Part shown: piece by piece, positions 1 to 6,196 of the stretch | Position numbering within the stretch: the stretch's first letter is position 1 | Layout: each line of letters opens with the position of its first letter | Source of the DNA: a bacterium | Lineage (GTDB): Bacteria; Desulfobacterota; Deferrisomatia; Deferrisomatales; BM512 | Assembly (NCBI GenBank): GCA_009724975.1 | Contig: SRXB01000118.1 | Coordinates: forward strand, 1 to 6,599 | Direction: 5' to 3' | Length of the DNA stretch: 6,599 bases | Position numbers and translations under genes: made by a program | The notes under the pieces: generated by a model | What the model saw: only the letters and a program-made list of their open reading frames with translations | What the model was told of the DNA's origin: nothing | The model's database searches: none

Positions 1-215
1 AAGAGGGAAAAGTTAAGCAGAGGAGGAGGAGCCTGATAGGTACCGGGGAGCGCTCGGAGAAGATAAGGACCTACAACTTCCCTCAGAGGAGAGTGACTGA
101 CCACCGCATCAACCTGAGCCTTTACAGACTTGAGCAGGTATTGGACGGTGATCTTGGGGAGCTCGTGCAGGGCCTCCTTGCTGCTGAGCTCCGAGAGAAA
201 CTGAAGGAGGGTTGA
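1..215 (+). CDS. prfA: Peptide chain release factor 1 (RF1), C-terminal end, 5'-truncated by the window
   Basis: Codons run in frame from base 3 to the TGA at 213-215, giving about 70 residues. The stretch around IGTGERSEKIRTYNFPQ followed by RVTDHRINLSLY is the conserved segment that follows the GGQ domain in RF1, and the tail LEQVLDGDLGELVQGL matches the usual RF1 C-terminus. RF1 reads UAA and UAG stop codons in the ribosomal A site and triggers peptide release. The GGQ loop and the PxT-type recognition motif lie outside the window, so catalytic integrity cannot be judged. Arginine is mostly AGG/AGA here, whereas the genes after about 620 use more CGC, and GC is about 55%. The next ORF begins seven bases after the stop with a PrmC N-terminus, the classic RF1-methyltransferase pairing. 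I do not see the promoter. Confidence 0.93.
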   Translation, partial: EGKVKQRRRSLIGTGERSEKIRTYNFPQRRVTDHRINLSLYRLEQVLDGDLGELVQGLLAAELREKLKEG

Positions 216-221
216 TAGAGC

Positions 222-383
222 ATGGACCCATCCTCTCCCGGAATGAGCATAGGAGATCTCCTCTATCAGGGGGAGAAATATCTCGTCTCGAGAGGCATCG
301 AAGAGCCATCTCTCAACTCTAAGATCCTTCTCTCCCACGCCCTGGGGTTAGAGGGAGACGATTTGCTCTCAAAGCTTAACGGT
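222..383 (+). pseudogene. prmC: prmC 5' fragment (RF1/RF2 glutamine methyltransferase, N-terminal domain only)
   Basis: Residues 8-53 of the ORF (MSIGDLLYQGEKYLVSRGIE, then SLNSKILLSHALGLEGDDLL) match the alpha-helical N-terminal substrate-binding domain of PrmC. PrmC methylates the GGQ glutamine of release factors and is usually about 280 residues long. Everything after this domain is absent, including the AdoMet-binding Rossmann domain and the NPPY catalytic motif, so this piece cannot methylate. Position directly after prfA supports the assignment. Two starts are possible, ATG 222 or ATG 243; the first has the better ribosome site. GC is about 50-57%, like prfA and unlike the following segment. 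The right edge is approximate, and an AAGCTT at 372-377 lies at the break. Confidence 0.75.
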
Positions 384-1508
384 GCGGCCAAGGCGGAGAG
401 CGAGGAGGCGTTCGGCGGGGGCCAGGACGTGACCGCCTCCGGCGCCACCCTCGACCTCAAGCAAGCGCTCTTCACCTGGGGCAAGATCCCCGCCGCCATC
501 CGGGTCGCCCGCTCCGGGCGGATGCTGGCCGAGGACGAGCTCCGCCTCTACCGCCAGACGGCTGTCAGGCTGGTGACGGGGGCGTTCTTCGACGTCCTCC
601 TCGCCCGCGAGATAGACCCGGAAGTGCGCGGCGGCCTTTTGCTTCACGCAAAGCTTCTTTACGCCATTGGCGACGAGAAGGAGGGGGTGCCGCTTCTTTC
701 GGAAGCGATATCCAAAGGGGAGGGCGGCGCCGAGGCCCTTTACACCTACATAAACTGGATGGAGAGGCTAGGAAGGCGGCAGGAGGGGACTGATTTCATA
801 GAAAAACTCGCCGCCGAATTCCCCGATCCGCCCGACGACCTTCTGGGCGCTATGGGGTGGCTGGCCTTCCTTTCCGGCGATTACCCGAAGGCCGCTTCCA
901 AATGGGAAAAGATAGCCGACCAGGCGGAAGCCGGACGTTACTCGCTCTACCTGGCCAGAATCCACAAAAACACGGGGGAACTGCAAAAGGCGGAAAACTG
1001 GTCAAAAGTGGGCATGGGTTCCGGCTCCGAGGGAGACCGAAGGCTCGCCGCCCTTGAGCTTGCCGACATCTACACCGCCAGGGGCCGCGTCTCGGCCGCG
1101 GTAGGAGTCCTCGAAGATATCCTCAAGCAAAATCCAGAGGATTTCGAGGCGCTTAACGCCATCGGCCTCATCGAGATGGGCAAGGAAAACCCGAAAAAAG
1201 CGGGCGATTACTTCAGAAAAGCCACTGAAACAGGCGAGGCGCGCCCCGAGGGGTGGAACAACCTCGGCCTGGTCCTTCGCGCCTCCGGCGACCACAAGGG
1301 GGCTGAGGAAAAATACAAAAAAGCCCTCGCCGCCGACCCCAACTTCGCCCCCGCGCTAAAGAATCTGGCCATTTTGTACGACAAGTACATGGGCCGCTTT
1401 TCCGAAGCGATAGCCCTTTACGAAAACTACCTCAAGATTCGCCCGACCGACGAGGAGGCCCAAAAATGGCTCAAGGCCTCCCAGCGCCAGGCGGGGGGCG
1501 GACAATGA
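222..1508 (+). CDS. Mosaic ORF: PrmC N-terminus + TolC-type fragment + TPR-repeat protein (428 aa)
   Basis: One uninterrupted ORF encodes pieces of three unrelated families. Residues 8-53 match the helical N-terminal domain of PrmC, residues about 55-130 match the middle of a TolC-type efflux protein, and residues about 132-428 are TPR repeats. The clearest TPR units are near 274-307, 308-341, 342-375 and 376-410, with the usual spaced small and aromatic residues (for example WNNLGLVLRASGDHKGAEEKY). TPRs are protein-binding scaffolds, and TPR proteins commonly sit at the head of ExbB/ExbD operons of this type, so the last part is probably the functional operon member. Its own start, and any signal peptide, is missing. 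The ATG at 222 has a good ribosome site (AAGGAGGG, 204-211), but that site belongs to the prmC start. The ORF ends in an ATGA overlap with the next gene. It may be an assembly chimera; a natural fusion with this content would be very odd. Confidence 0.8.
   Translation: MDPSSPGMSIGDLLYQGEKYLVSRGIEEPSLNSKILLSHALGLEGDDLLSKLNGAAKAESEEAFGGGQDVTASGATLDLKQALFTWGKIPAAIRVARSGRMLAEDELRLYRQTAVRLVTGAFFDVLLAREIDPEVRGGLLLHAKLLYAIGDEKEGVPLLSEAISKGEGGAEALYTYINWMERLGRRQEGTDFIEKLAAEFPDPPDDLLGAMGWLAFLSGDYPKAASKWEKIADQAEAGRYSLYLARIHKNTGELQKAENWSKVGMGSGSEGDRRLAALELADIYTARGRVSAAVGVLEDILKQNPEDFEALNAIGLIEMGKENPKKAGDYFRKATETGEARPEGWNNLGLVLRASGDHKGAEEKYKKALAADPNFAPALKNLAILYDKYMGRFSEAIALYENYLKIRPTDEEAQKWLKASQRQAGGGQ
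384..614 (+). pseudogene. Internal fragment of a TolC-type outer-membrane efflux protein
   Basis: ORF residues about 55-131 carry the signature of the TolC/OEP family. LDLKQALFTWGKIPAAI corresponds to the barrel strand plus the 'QPLF.GGK..AAI' start of the long periplasmic helix. AEDELRLYRQTAVRLVTGAF followed by FDVLLAREI corresponds to the helix that ends in 'aYydvLLAre'. TolC proteins are about 430-480 residues and form trimeric export ducts. Only about 77 residues from the first repeat are present, with no signal peptide, no second repeat and no C-terminus. GC rises to about 70-77% here by hand count, above both flanks, which suggests a separate origin. Both edges are estimates from protein similarity and could be off by 10-15 codons. 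Confidence 0.7.
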
Positions 1509-1837
1509 AGAAAACCATCAAAAGCGCATGGGGGGTATTCCTCCTTATCGCCGCTTCCCTTATCGCCGCGCAAGCCCCAGCCGAGGAGCAAACGCCTCAA
1601 AAACCCGCGCAGGAACAGGTGAAAGTGGAGGAAGGCGATAAGATTCAGGTCCAGATGCAGGACGTGGAGATACGCGGAGAGTTGGAGCGGCCCGAAGTAT
1701 TCTATATCATTCCACGCCGACAGGCCCGCATGGACATGGGCAACATGCGCAAGGATTACGAGCGTGAAATTTTGACTCCGGTCATGCCGGAGACCTTTGA
1801 ATCAGCCTATAAAGAGCTTCAGCCAAAAGAAAATTGA
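1505..1837 (+). CDS. Small secreted protein of unknown function in the ExbB/ExbD operon (110 aa)
   Basis: I do not recognise a named family. The ATG at 1505 overlaps the stop of the upstream ORF (ATGA), so translation is probably coupled; an in-frame ATG at 1466 would bury the signal peptide. Residues 1-26 form a Sec signal peptide: MKK basic start, hydrophobic WGVFLLIAASLIAA, and likely signal peptidase I cleavage after APA (24-26). There is no lipobox. The mature part is about 84 residues: a Gln/Glu/Pro-rich linker (27-45), then a compact polar region with the distinctive GELERPEVFYIIPRR (58-72) and a DYEREILTPVMPETFE segment (84-99). It is therefore probably a soluble periplasmic protein. 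Its place between the TPR and ExbB genes suggests a periplasmic accessory of the motor complex, which is inference from context only. Confidence 0.85.
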   Translation: MKKTIKSAWGVFLLIAASLIAAQAPAEEQTPQKPAQEQVKVEEGDKIQVQMQDVEIRGELERPEVFYIIPRRQARMDMGNMRKDYEREILTPVMPETFESAYKELQPKEN

Positions 1838-1861
1838 CAAGCCTTTCAAGGTTTTTTTAAC
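1834..1861 (+). promoter_or_regulatory. Candidate sigma-70-type promoter ahead of the ExbB gene
   Basis: A perfect TTGACA (1834-1839) overlaps the stop codon of the 110-aa gene. Sixteen bases later lies TTTAAC (1856-1861), which matches four of six bases of TATAAT. The spacer includes a run of seven T. It lies in the only real gap of the operon, and transcription would start near 1868, just at the hairpin region. The -10 box is weak, so this is a tentative call. Confidence 0.3.
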
Positions 1862-1865
1862 AGTT

Positions 1866-1889
1866 GGGGCCTTTGCCCCCTTTAGGGGC
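1866..1889 (+). promoter_or_regulatory. Two mutually exclusive hairpins in the ExbB leader
   Basis: GGGGC (1866-1870) can pair with GCCCC (1875-1879) across a CTTT loop. The same GCCCC can instead pair with GGGGC (1885-1889) across a CTTTA loop. Only one can form at a time, a layout typical of switching leaders. No U-tract follows either stem, so neither is a standard terminator. It lies about 35 bases upstream of the ExbB start and could also serve as an mRNA processing or stability element. Confidence 0.3.
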
Positions 1890-1924
1890 GGCCCGGGGAT
1901 AACGAAAAGGGAGGAACCACGAAA

Positions 1925-2554
1925 ATGTTCTCATCTATAGCCAAGTTCATTCACGACGGCGGCACCTACATGTACTGGATAACCGCGATCATGTTCTTCG
2001 GGATTGCGGTTTCCGCCGAAAGGCTTTTTTTCCTCATCAAGAAATTCGACGTCGACGGCAGGAAATTCTACAACGAACTCACCAAGCTCATACAAAACGG
2101 CGACATGAACGCCGCCAAAGCCCTTTGCAACTCGGAGGCCCCCCTGCCGCGCATCCTCGGCGCTGGCCTCTCTCAGGCCAACAGGAGCGAGACGGCGATT
2201 CAAAATGCCGTCGATGAAGCCGCCCTTTCTATAATCCCATCTATCGAGAAGCGCACCCCCTACATCTCGATGGTCGCCAACGTTTCCACCCTGCTCGGCC
2301 TCATCGGAACGATACAGGGGCTCATCTTCGCGTTCGACGCGCTGGCCAACGCCGACCCCTCCCAGAAGGGCGCCCTTCTCGCCCAGGGCATAGCGATGGC
2401 GATGTACACCACCTACTACGGCCTCATGGTCGCGATACCGCACATGGTCGTCTACTCCTACATACAGGCCAAGACCACCAAGGTCATAACGGAAATCGAC
2501 GAGTATTCCGTCAAGTTCATCAACTTCCTAATCGCCCGCCAAAAGGGAGAGTAG
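1925..2554 (+). CDS. ExbB/TolQ/MotA-family proton channel protein (209 aa)
   Basis: This is the inner-membrane stator or channel subunit that, with ExbD/TolR partners, converts the proton gradient into mechanical work. Three hydrophobic segments fit the family: about 16-36, 115-138 and 155-178, with the large cytoplasmic loop (about 40-110) between the first two. The second carries LLGLIGTIQGLI, the family's GLxGTxxGxI signature with Thr128. The third reads TTYYGLMVAIP (162-172), the usual TTAxGLxxAIP motif with two Tyr in place of small residues. Both channel-lining threonine positions are kept. Length is normal for the short ExbB/TolQ class. The start at 1925 has GGAGG (1910-1914) about ten bases upstream. 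The gene lies four bases before the first ExbD gene. Whether it is nearest to ExbB, TolQ or the gliding-motor protein AglR cannot be decided by eye. Confidence 0.93.
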   Translation: MFSSIAKFIHDGGTYMYWITAIMFFGIAVSAERLFFLIKKFDVDGRKFYNELTKLIQNGDMNAAKALCNSEAPLPRILGAGLSQANRSETAIQNAVDEAALSIIPSIEKRTPYISMVANVSTLLGLIGTIQGLIFAFDALANADPSQKGALLAQGIAMAMYTTYYGLMVAIPHMVVYSYIQAKTTKVITEIDEYSVKFINFLIARQKGE

Positions 2555-2558
2555 AACC

Positions 2559-3044
2559 ATGGCGGGATTCTCTCCCTCCAAGAGAAGGCATACAAAGCAT
2601 AGCGATGTGGATTTGCCGCTGATTCCGGCGATGAGCCTCATGGTCGTTCTCGTCCCGATGCTCATCCAGACGGCGGCTTTCGTTAAATTGTCGTCGGTGC
2701 AGCTGAATCTCCCCAGCACCGACGTGGTCACCTATGTAGATGCGCCTGTGCAGCAGCAAATGGTGACCGAATCCATATCGCTCGCCGTAACAAGACAGGG
2801 GTTCCAGATAATCTCGGAAGAGGCGACCCTTCGCAAAATCCCCCTGAAAGCGGGTGGATTCGATTTCGACGCCCTGGGCTCTGCCCTCGGGGAGTTGAAG
2901 AGGTCGCAGTTCGCGGGCCAGACCGCGATAATACTCCTCGTGGACGACGGGGTTATCTATGACGACATTATCCACACAATGGACGTGTGCAGGCCCAGCT
3001 TCCCCGGAGTTTCGCTGGCCGACCGCGTGCAGACCGGCGGTTAG
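2559..3044 (+). CDS. ExbD/TolR-family protein lacking the pore aspartate (161 aa)
   Basis: ExbD/TolR proteins have a short cytoplasmic N-terminus, one membrane helix with an essential Asp, and a periplasmic domain. Here the basic N-terminus (residues 1-14) is followed by LPLIPAMSLMVVLVPMLIQT (19-38), where the usual PxxD reads P23-A-M-S26. The proton-carrying Asp is thus replaced by Ser, and no other acidic residue lies within the helix. The periplasmic part has the family's central TAIILLVDDGVIYDDI strand-turn-helix (122-137) and the MDVCRPSFPGVSLAD end (141-155). So the fold looks intact while proton transfer through this subunit does not. It is probably a structural half of a heterodimer with the ExbD encoded next. 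GGGAGA (2545-2550) precedes the ATG; the next gene begins 14 bases after the stop. Confidence 0.9.
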   Translation: MAGFSPSKRRHTKHSDVDLPLIPAMSLMVVLVPMLIQTAAFVKLSSVQLNLPSTDVVTYVDAPVQQQMVTESISLAVTRQGFQIISEEATLRKIPLKAGGFDFDALGSALGELKRSQFAGQTAIILLVDDGVIYDDIIHTMDVCRPSFPGVSLADRVQTGG

Positions 3045-3058
3045 GGAAGGAGGGCTAA

Positions 3059-3559
3059 ATGGCGTCTTCACCAACGAAAAAGAAAAAGTTCAGCCCTTCC
3101 TCCCCGCAGGAAGTCAGCATCCAGATAACATCGCTGATGGATATCTTCACCACCCTGCTGGTCTTTTTGATGCTCAATTACGCCGCGGAAGGCGCGGTGG
3201 TCTCTATAGCTGAAAGCATCAAAGTGCCAGCGTCCAAATCGCAGGAAGAGGTTCATCCGGCAGTTGCCATCGCCTTCAACGGAAAGTCTCTTTACGTAGA
3301 CGGAAACGTTCTGATTGAAGACATAGCGCCATATCTCAACAGCGACGAGATGATGATCGAGCCGCTTTACAACGTTCTTAACGCCCAGGCCGAGAGCCTC
3401 AAGAAAATAGCCGAGGCAAACAAGAACGTGGATTTCACCGGCGAGATCCTTCTCCAGGGAGACCGGCAGGTTCCTTTCAGACTCCTTAAAAAGATAATAT
3501 TCACAGCGGGACAGGCTGAATACGTCAACCAGTCCCTCGTCGTCTTTAAGGAGGAGTGA
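3059..3559 (+). CDS. ExbD/TolR-family protein with the pore aspartate intact (166 aa)
   Basis: A Lys-rich cytoplasmic N-terminus (residues 7-10) leads into QITSLMDIFTTLLVFLMLNY (22-41), the single membrane helix, with Asp28 at the position needed for proton transfer in ExbD/TolR. The periplasmic domain runs from about 45 to 166 and includes the GEILLQGDRQVPFRLLKKI segment (128-146), TAGQAEY (149-155) and a final beta strand, as in other ExbD proteins. It would work with the ExbB-family protein as the active half of the motor. AAGGAGG (3047-3053) lies five bases ahead of the ATG, a strong site. The stop overlaps the ATG of the next gene by one base (TGATG, 3557-3561), so the two are probably translationally coupled. 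Sequence differs greatly from the preceding ExbD, so this is not a recent duplication. Confidence 0.93.
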   Translation: MASSPTKKKKFSPSSPQEVSIQITSLMDIFTTLLVFLMLNYAAEGAVVSIAESIKVPASKSQEEVHPAVAIAFNGKSLYVDGNVLIEDIAPYLNSDEMMIEPLYNVLNAQAESLKKIAEANKNVDFTGEILLQGDRQVPFRLLKKIIFTAGQAEYVNQSLVVFKEE

Positions 3560-5184
3560 TGGGGCCGTTTAAATTTCCCGGAAAGGCGGCTCCGGCGACA
3601 GGCGCGACGCACCTTCACGTACAGATTGAGAAGGGCGGCCGCGTATTGGGAAAGAACGTGGCGAACCACGGCTCTTTCCGCTGGGGCCCCTCCACCGGCA
3701 ACGAACTTATTTACCCGGTAGAAGGCGTCTCCTCTTCCGAGCAGTTGTTCCACTTCGGCAAGGATGGGGTTGAGTTTTTCGTAAAACCCGGCATGACCGG
3801 CGAAATTTCCGCGGGAAACTCGACCCTGAAAGTCGAGGACATGGAAGCCTTCGGGCTTCTCAGGGGCGGCGGTTCGTCGCAGCATGCAATAATAACGGAG
3901 AAAATGGGCGGTTGGGTTGAATACAGGGGTATAAGGATTTTCTTTACCTTTGGCCCTGCCCCCGTAGTTGAGACAAAGCCCACAACAGAGGAATCGGGAG
4001 AGAGAATTTCCGAAGAAAAACCGGCGGGCGCGCCAGTTGCCGCCGAAAAAAGGCCTCCACCTCCCCCGCCAAGGCCCGCCGCTCCGCAAAGGGGCGCCGA
4101 GCCGGTGGAAAAGCGCCGCAAGCCGCAACCCAAGACCCCGGCGCACCTCAAGCGGGAGTGGATGACAAAGGAAGACCGCCATTTCTCGATACTTATGGGT
4201 TGCCTTTACCTCTTCATGGTCATCTCCAACGTTTACCTCGCCTCCATCTACAAAAAGGAGCCTCCCAAGCTGGAGAAAGTCCCGGAGCGCTTCGCGAAGC
4301 TGGTCTACGAGGCCCCGCAGGCCAAGACCCGCGTCAAAAAGGAGATAGAGGAGAAGAAAAAGAAGGAGGAAGCCCTCCAGGCCAAGGAAGAAAAGCGCCC
4401 CGCCAACAGGGTCGAGGAAAAGATGGCCGAAGTCGTTCGGGAAGCTCCAAAAGCCCAGGCCCAGGCGCCTTCCGGCGGAGGGGGCGGAGGCGGAGGCATC
4501 GAGCCTTCCGCCGAACAGATGGCCCAGCGCCGCGAGGCGATTCGCAAAGAGGTTTCCAAAAAGGGGCTTCTGGGCGTGCTCGGCGGAAGGGGCGGGGCTG
4601 CGACTTCGTCCGGTCGCGCTTCGATTCTTTCAGGCGGCGGTAGGGCCGTTGACCTTGACAAGATACTCGACGCGGTAGGTTCCGGCGGTCTTCGTCCCGG
4701 CGCCAACGGCGGCGCCGGCGGCAGCGGCGACGGCACCGGCGGCGAGTGGAAGGGGCAGTCCATCGGCGGAGCCAGCATAGACGCCGCCGCCTCGGGCGTA
4801 GCCGCGGCCTCCAAGCGCGTCGCAAACCTGGAAAAGAGGCAGGATACCGCGGTCAAATCAGCCGAAACGGTATCGGTCGACGACATAAGCACCAAGGAGG
4901 CGGTGGCGATAATCAATCGCACCGTTGAAACATACCTTGGCGGCATACGGTATCTTTACAACAGGGAGCTTCGCAAAAACCCCGATCTGGAAGGCAAGGT
5001 CACGATCTCCATCACCATCAACCCCGACGGCACGGTCGGCGCGGTTTCGCTGGTGGAAACCACGATGAACGCGCCGGAGCTGGTGGATGGCATAATAGCC
5101 CGCATAAAGCGGTGGACCTTCCCGCAGGTCGCGCAAAAGCCTATTACGGTCAAGTACCCCTTCGTCTTCTTCCCGAGCATGTAG
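3559..5184 (+). CDS. FHA-like / single-TM / AgmX-PglI-type TonB-like energy transducer (541 aa)
   Basis: Layout by residue: 17-135, a beta-rich domain resembling the FHA-like region of PglI/GltG-type proteins (WGPSTGNELIYP at 42-53; MGGWVEYRGIRIFFTFGPAP at 116-135); 136-200, an acidic then Pro/Lys-rich linker with six prolines at 166-171; 209-229, one membrane helix preceded by positive residues, so the N-terminus is cytoplasmic; 232-300, a highly charged Lys/Glu stretch, probably an extended or coiled helix across the periplasm; 306-313, eight glycines, with further Gly-rich sequence to about 415; 445-541, a TonB-like tail with LRKNPDLEGKVTISITINPD, RIKRWTFP and KYPFVF. In Myxococcus such proteins link the ExbB/ExbD-type gliding motor to periplasmic and outer-membrane parts. 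The two cysteines usual in this tail family are absent. The start is ATG 3559 (AAGGAG at 3548-3553), although GTG 3556 is also in frame. Confidence 0.85.
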   Translation: MGPFKFPGKAAPATGATHLHVQIEKGGRVLGKNVANHGSFRWGPSTGNELIYPVEGVSSSEQLFHFGKDGVEFFVKPGMTGEISAGNSTLKVEDMEAFGLLRGGGSSQHAIITEKMGGWVEYRGIRIFFTFGPAPVVETKPTTEESGERISEEKPAGAPVAAEKRPPPPPPRPAAPQRGAEPVEKRRKPQPKTPAHLKREWMTKEDRHFSILMGCLYLFMVISNVYLASIYKKEPPKLEKVPERFAKLVYEAPQAKTRVKKEIEEKKKKEEALQAKEEKRPANRVEEKMAEVVREAPKAQAQAPSGGGGGGGGIEPSAEQMAQRREAIRKEVSKKGLLGVLGGRGGAATSSGRASILSGGGRAVDLDKILDAVGSGGLRPGANGGAGGSGDGTGGEWKGQSIGGASIDAAASGVAAASKRVANLEKRQDTAVKSAETVSVDDISTKEAVAIINRTVETYLGGIRYLYNRELRKNPDLEGKVTISITINPDGTVGAVSLVETTMNAPELVDGIIARIKRWTFPQVAQKPITVKYPFVFFPSM

Positions 5185-5188
5185 GAAA

Positions 5189-6196
5189 ATGGCGAAAGAA
5201 AAAGCCCGCACAAAAATACTGGCATCAGGCCTCGCCGTCCTCGCCCTTCTGGCGGGGGCGGCGAATTGCCGCGCGCAGGCGGCGGACCCCCAGCGGGCTG
5301 AAAAACTCCTGATGGAGAGGCTAAAGCTCAAGAGTCTCCTCGAAGAGAAGCACGAGGCGCGCCTCCTCTCCTTCTACGCCGACAAAGCCGAACCCGCTCC
5401 CCTTCGGGCCCTTGCGCTGGAGGCGGTCTTCGCGCCCAAGGCCTTTCCTCTCTCGGTGACCGACCGTGCCACCCTATCCGAAGCGCTCTTAAACCCCGAG
5501 CCGCAGGTCCGGCTCATGGCCGCCAAGCTGATAGGGCGCATAAAAGAGACCAACCTCATCCGCCAGGTCCTTGAGCTTGCCGACCTCGACCCCGACCCCG
5601 AGGTGAAGGCCGAGGCGCTCGTTTCGGCCCGTCCGTGGACGCGCCTGACCCACCTTTACTTCCTTGAGAAGGCGGTGGAGAGCGAATCGGAAAAGGTGCG
5701 GGTAGAGGCGGTCAACTCGCTCGCCTCCCTCTCGGCGGTCGAGCTAAACCCCGCCATGATGGCCAAGGTAAAGTCCTTTTCCCGTCCGGGCCAGCCCGAT
5801 TCCCTGCGAAAAGCCGCCATAGGAGCGCTCTACCGCTGGAAGAGCCTCGAATGGGAGGACCTGCGGGAGATTCTCGCCGATCAAAAGAGCGGCGAGGAGC
5901 TGAAAATATTCGCCATAGAGCTTTCCGACAAGATGCCGATGGCCCTGCGCGAGCGTCACGAGATTTTGCGCGAACTGGCCATCACCGAGCCATCTCTGGG
6001 GATAGTCTGGCAGTCCTACCGCCGCATAAAGGCCGGCACCAAGGGCGACGACGACATAAACCGCACCCTCGCCAAACTTATCTCCACCACCAACCAGAAT
6101 AACGCCGCCATCGACGACATAGCCGCCTACCTCAAGGCGCAGGGTTTGCAGGTTTACCGCCGCAGCGAGGGCGGCTGGACCGTGCGGGGGATATAG
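5189..6196 (+). CDS. Secreted HEAT-repeat protein (335 aa)
   Basis: Residues 1-31 look like a Sec signal peptide: basic MAKEKARTK, hydrophobic ILASGLAVLALLAGAA, and likely cleavage after AQA (29-31). Cys27 follows AAN, which is a poor lipobox, so a lipoprotein is unlikely. The mature protein is helical, with HEAT-like units such as PEPQVRLMAAKLIGRI (103-118), DPEVKAEALVSARPW (136-150), SEKVRVEAVNSLASL (167-181) and PDSLRKAAIGALYRW (203-217). HEAT repeats build curved superhelices that bind other proteins and have no enzymatic role by themselves. The last 50 residues are non-repeat and end with a short Gly/Trp segment. The gene starts four bases after the TonB-like gene, with only a close AGGA (5183-5186) as ribosome site, so translation is probably coupled. 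It is likely a periplasmic partner of the machine; its specific role is unknown. Confidence 0.85.
   Translation: MAKEKARTKILASGLAVLALLAGAANCRAQAADPQRAEKLLMERLKLKSLLEEKHEARLLSFYADKAEPAPLRALALEAVFAPKAFPLSVTDRATLSEALLNPEPQVRLMAAKLIGRIKETNLIRQVLELADLDPDPEVKAEALVSARPWTRLTHLYFLEKAVESESEKVRVEAVNSLASLSAVELNPAMMAKVKSFSRPGQPDSLRKAAIGALYRWKSLEWEDLREILADQKSGEELKIFAIELSDKMPMALRERHEILRELAITEPSLGIVWQSYRRIKAGTKGDDDINRTLAKLISTTNQNNAAIDDIAAYLKAQGLQVYRRSEGGWTVRGI

Noticed and set aside
1466..1504. Upstream in-frame ATG for the 110-aa secreted protein
   Set aside because: It would add 13 residues in front of a clean signal peptide and overlap the TPR gene by more than 40 bases. ATG 1505 gives the usual ATGA coupling.
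1839..1858. Terminator after the 110-aa gene (AAGCC/GGTTT stem followed by T's)
   Set aside because: The stem is only five pairs, including one G-T pair, and is AT-rich. The T-run is just as well explained as a promoter spacer, and the operon continues downstream.
3556..3558. GTG start for the transducer
   Set aside because: It touches the ribosome-binding sequence with no spacing, while ATG 3559 has AAGGAG five bases upstream.
4474..4800. Glycine-rich coding repeats as a DNA repeat or CRISPR-like array
   Set aside because: The GGC/GGA runs encode flexible linkers within the reading frame; there is no regular unit length and there are no spacers.
4305..4946. Long minus-strand open frames opposite the transducer gene (also 3367-4182 and 4334-4825)
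   Set aside because: They are antisense to a clearly structured plus-strand protein, give low-complexity Pro/Arg/Ser-rich translations, and are explained by high GC at third positions.
5255..5275. Lipoprotein signal in the HEAT-repeat protein (Cys27)
   Set aside because: The residues before Cys are A-A-N, which does not fit the lipobox; a signal peptidase I site at AQA fits better.
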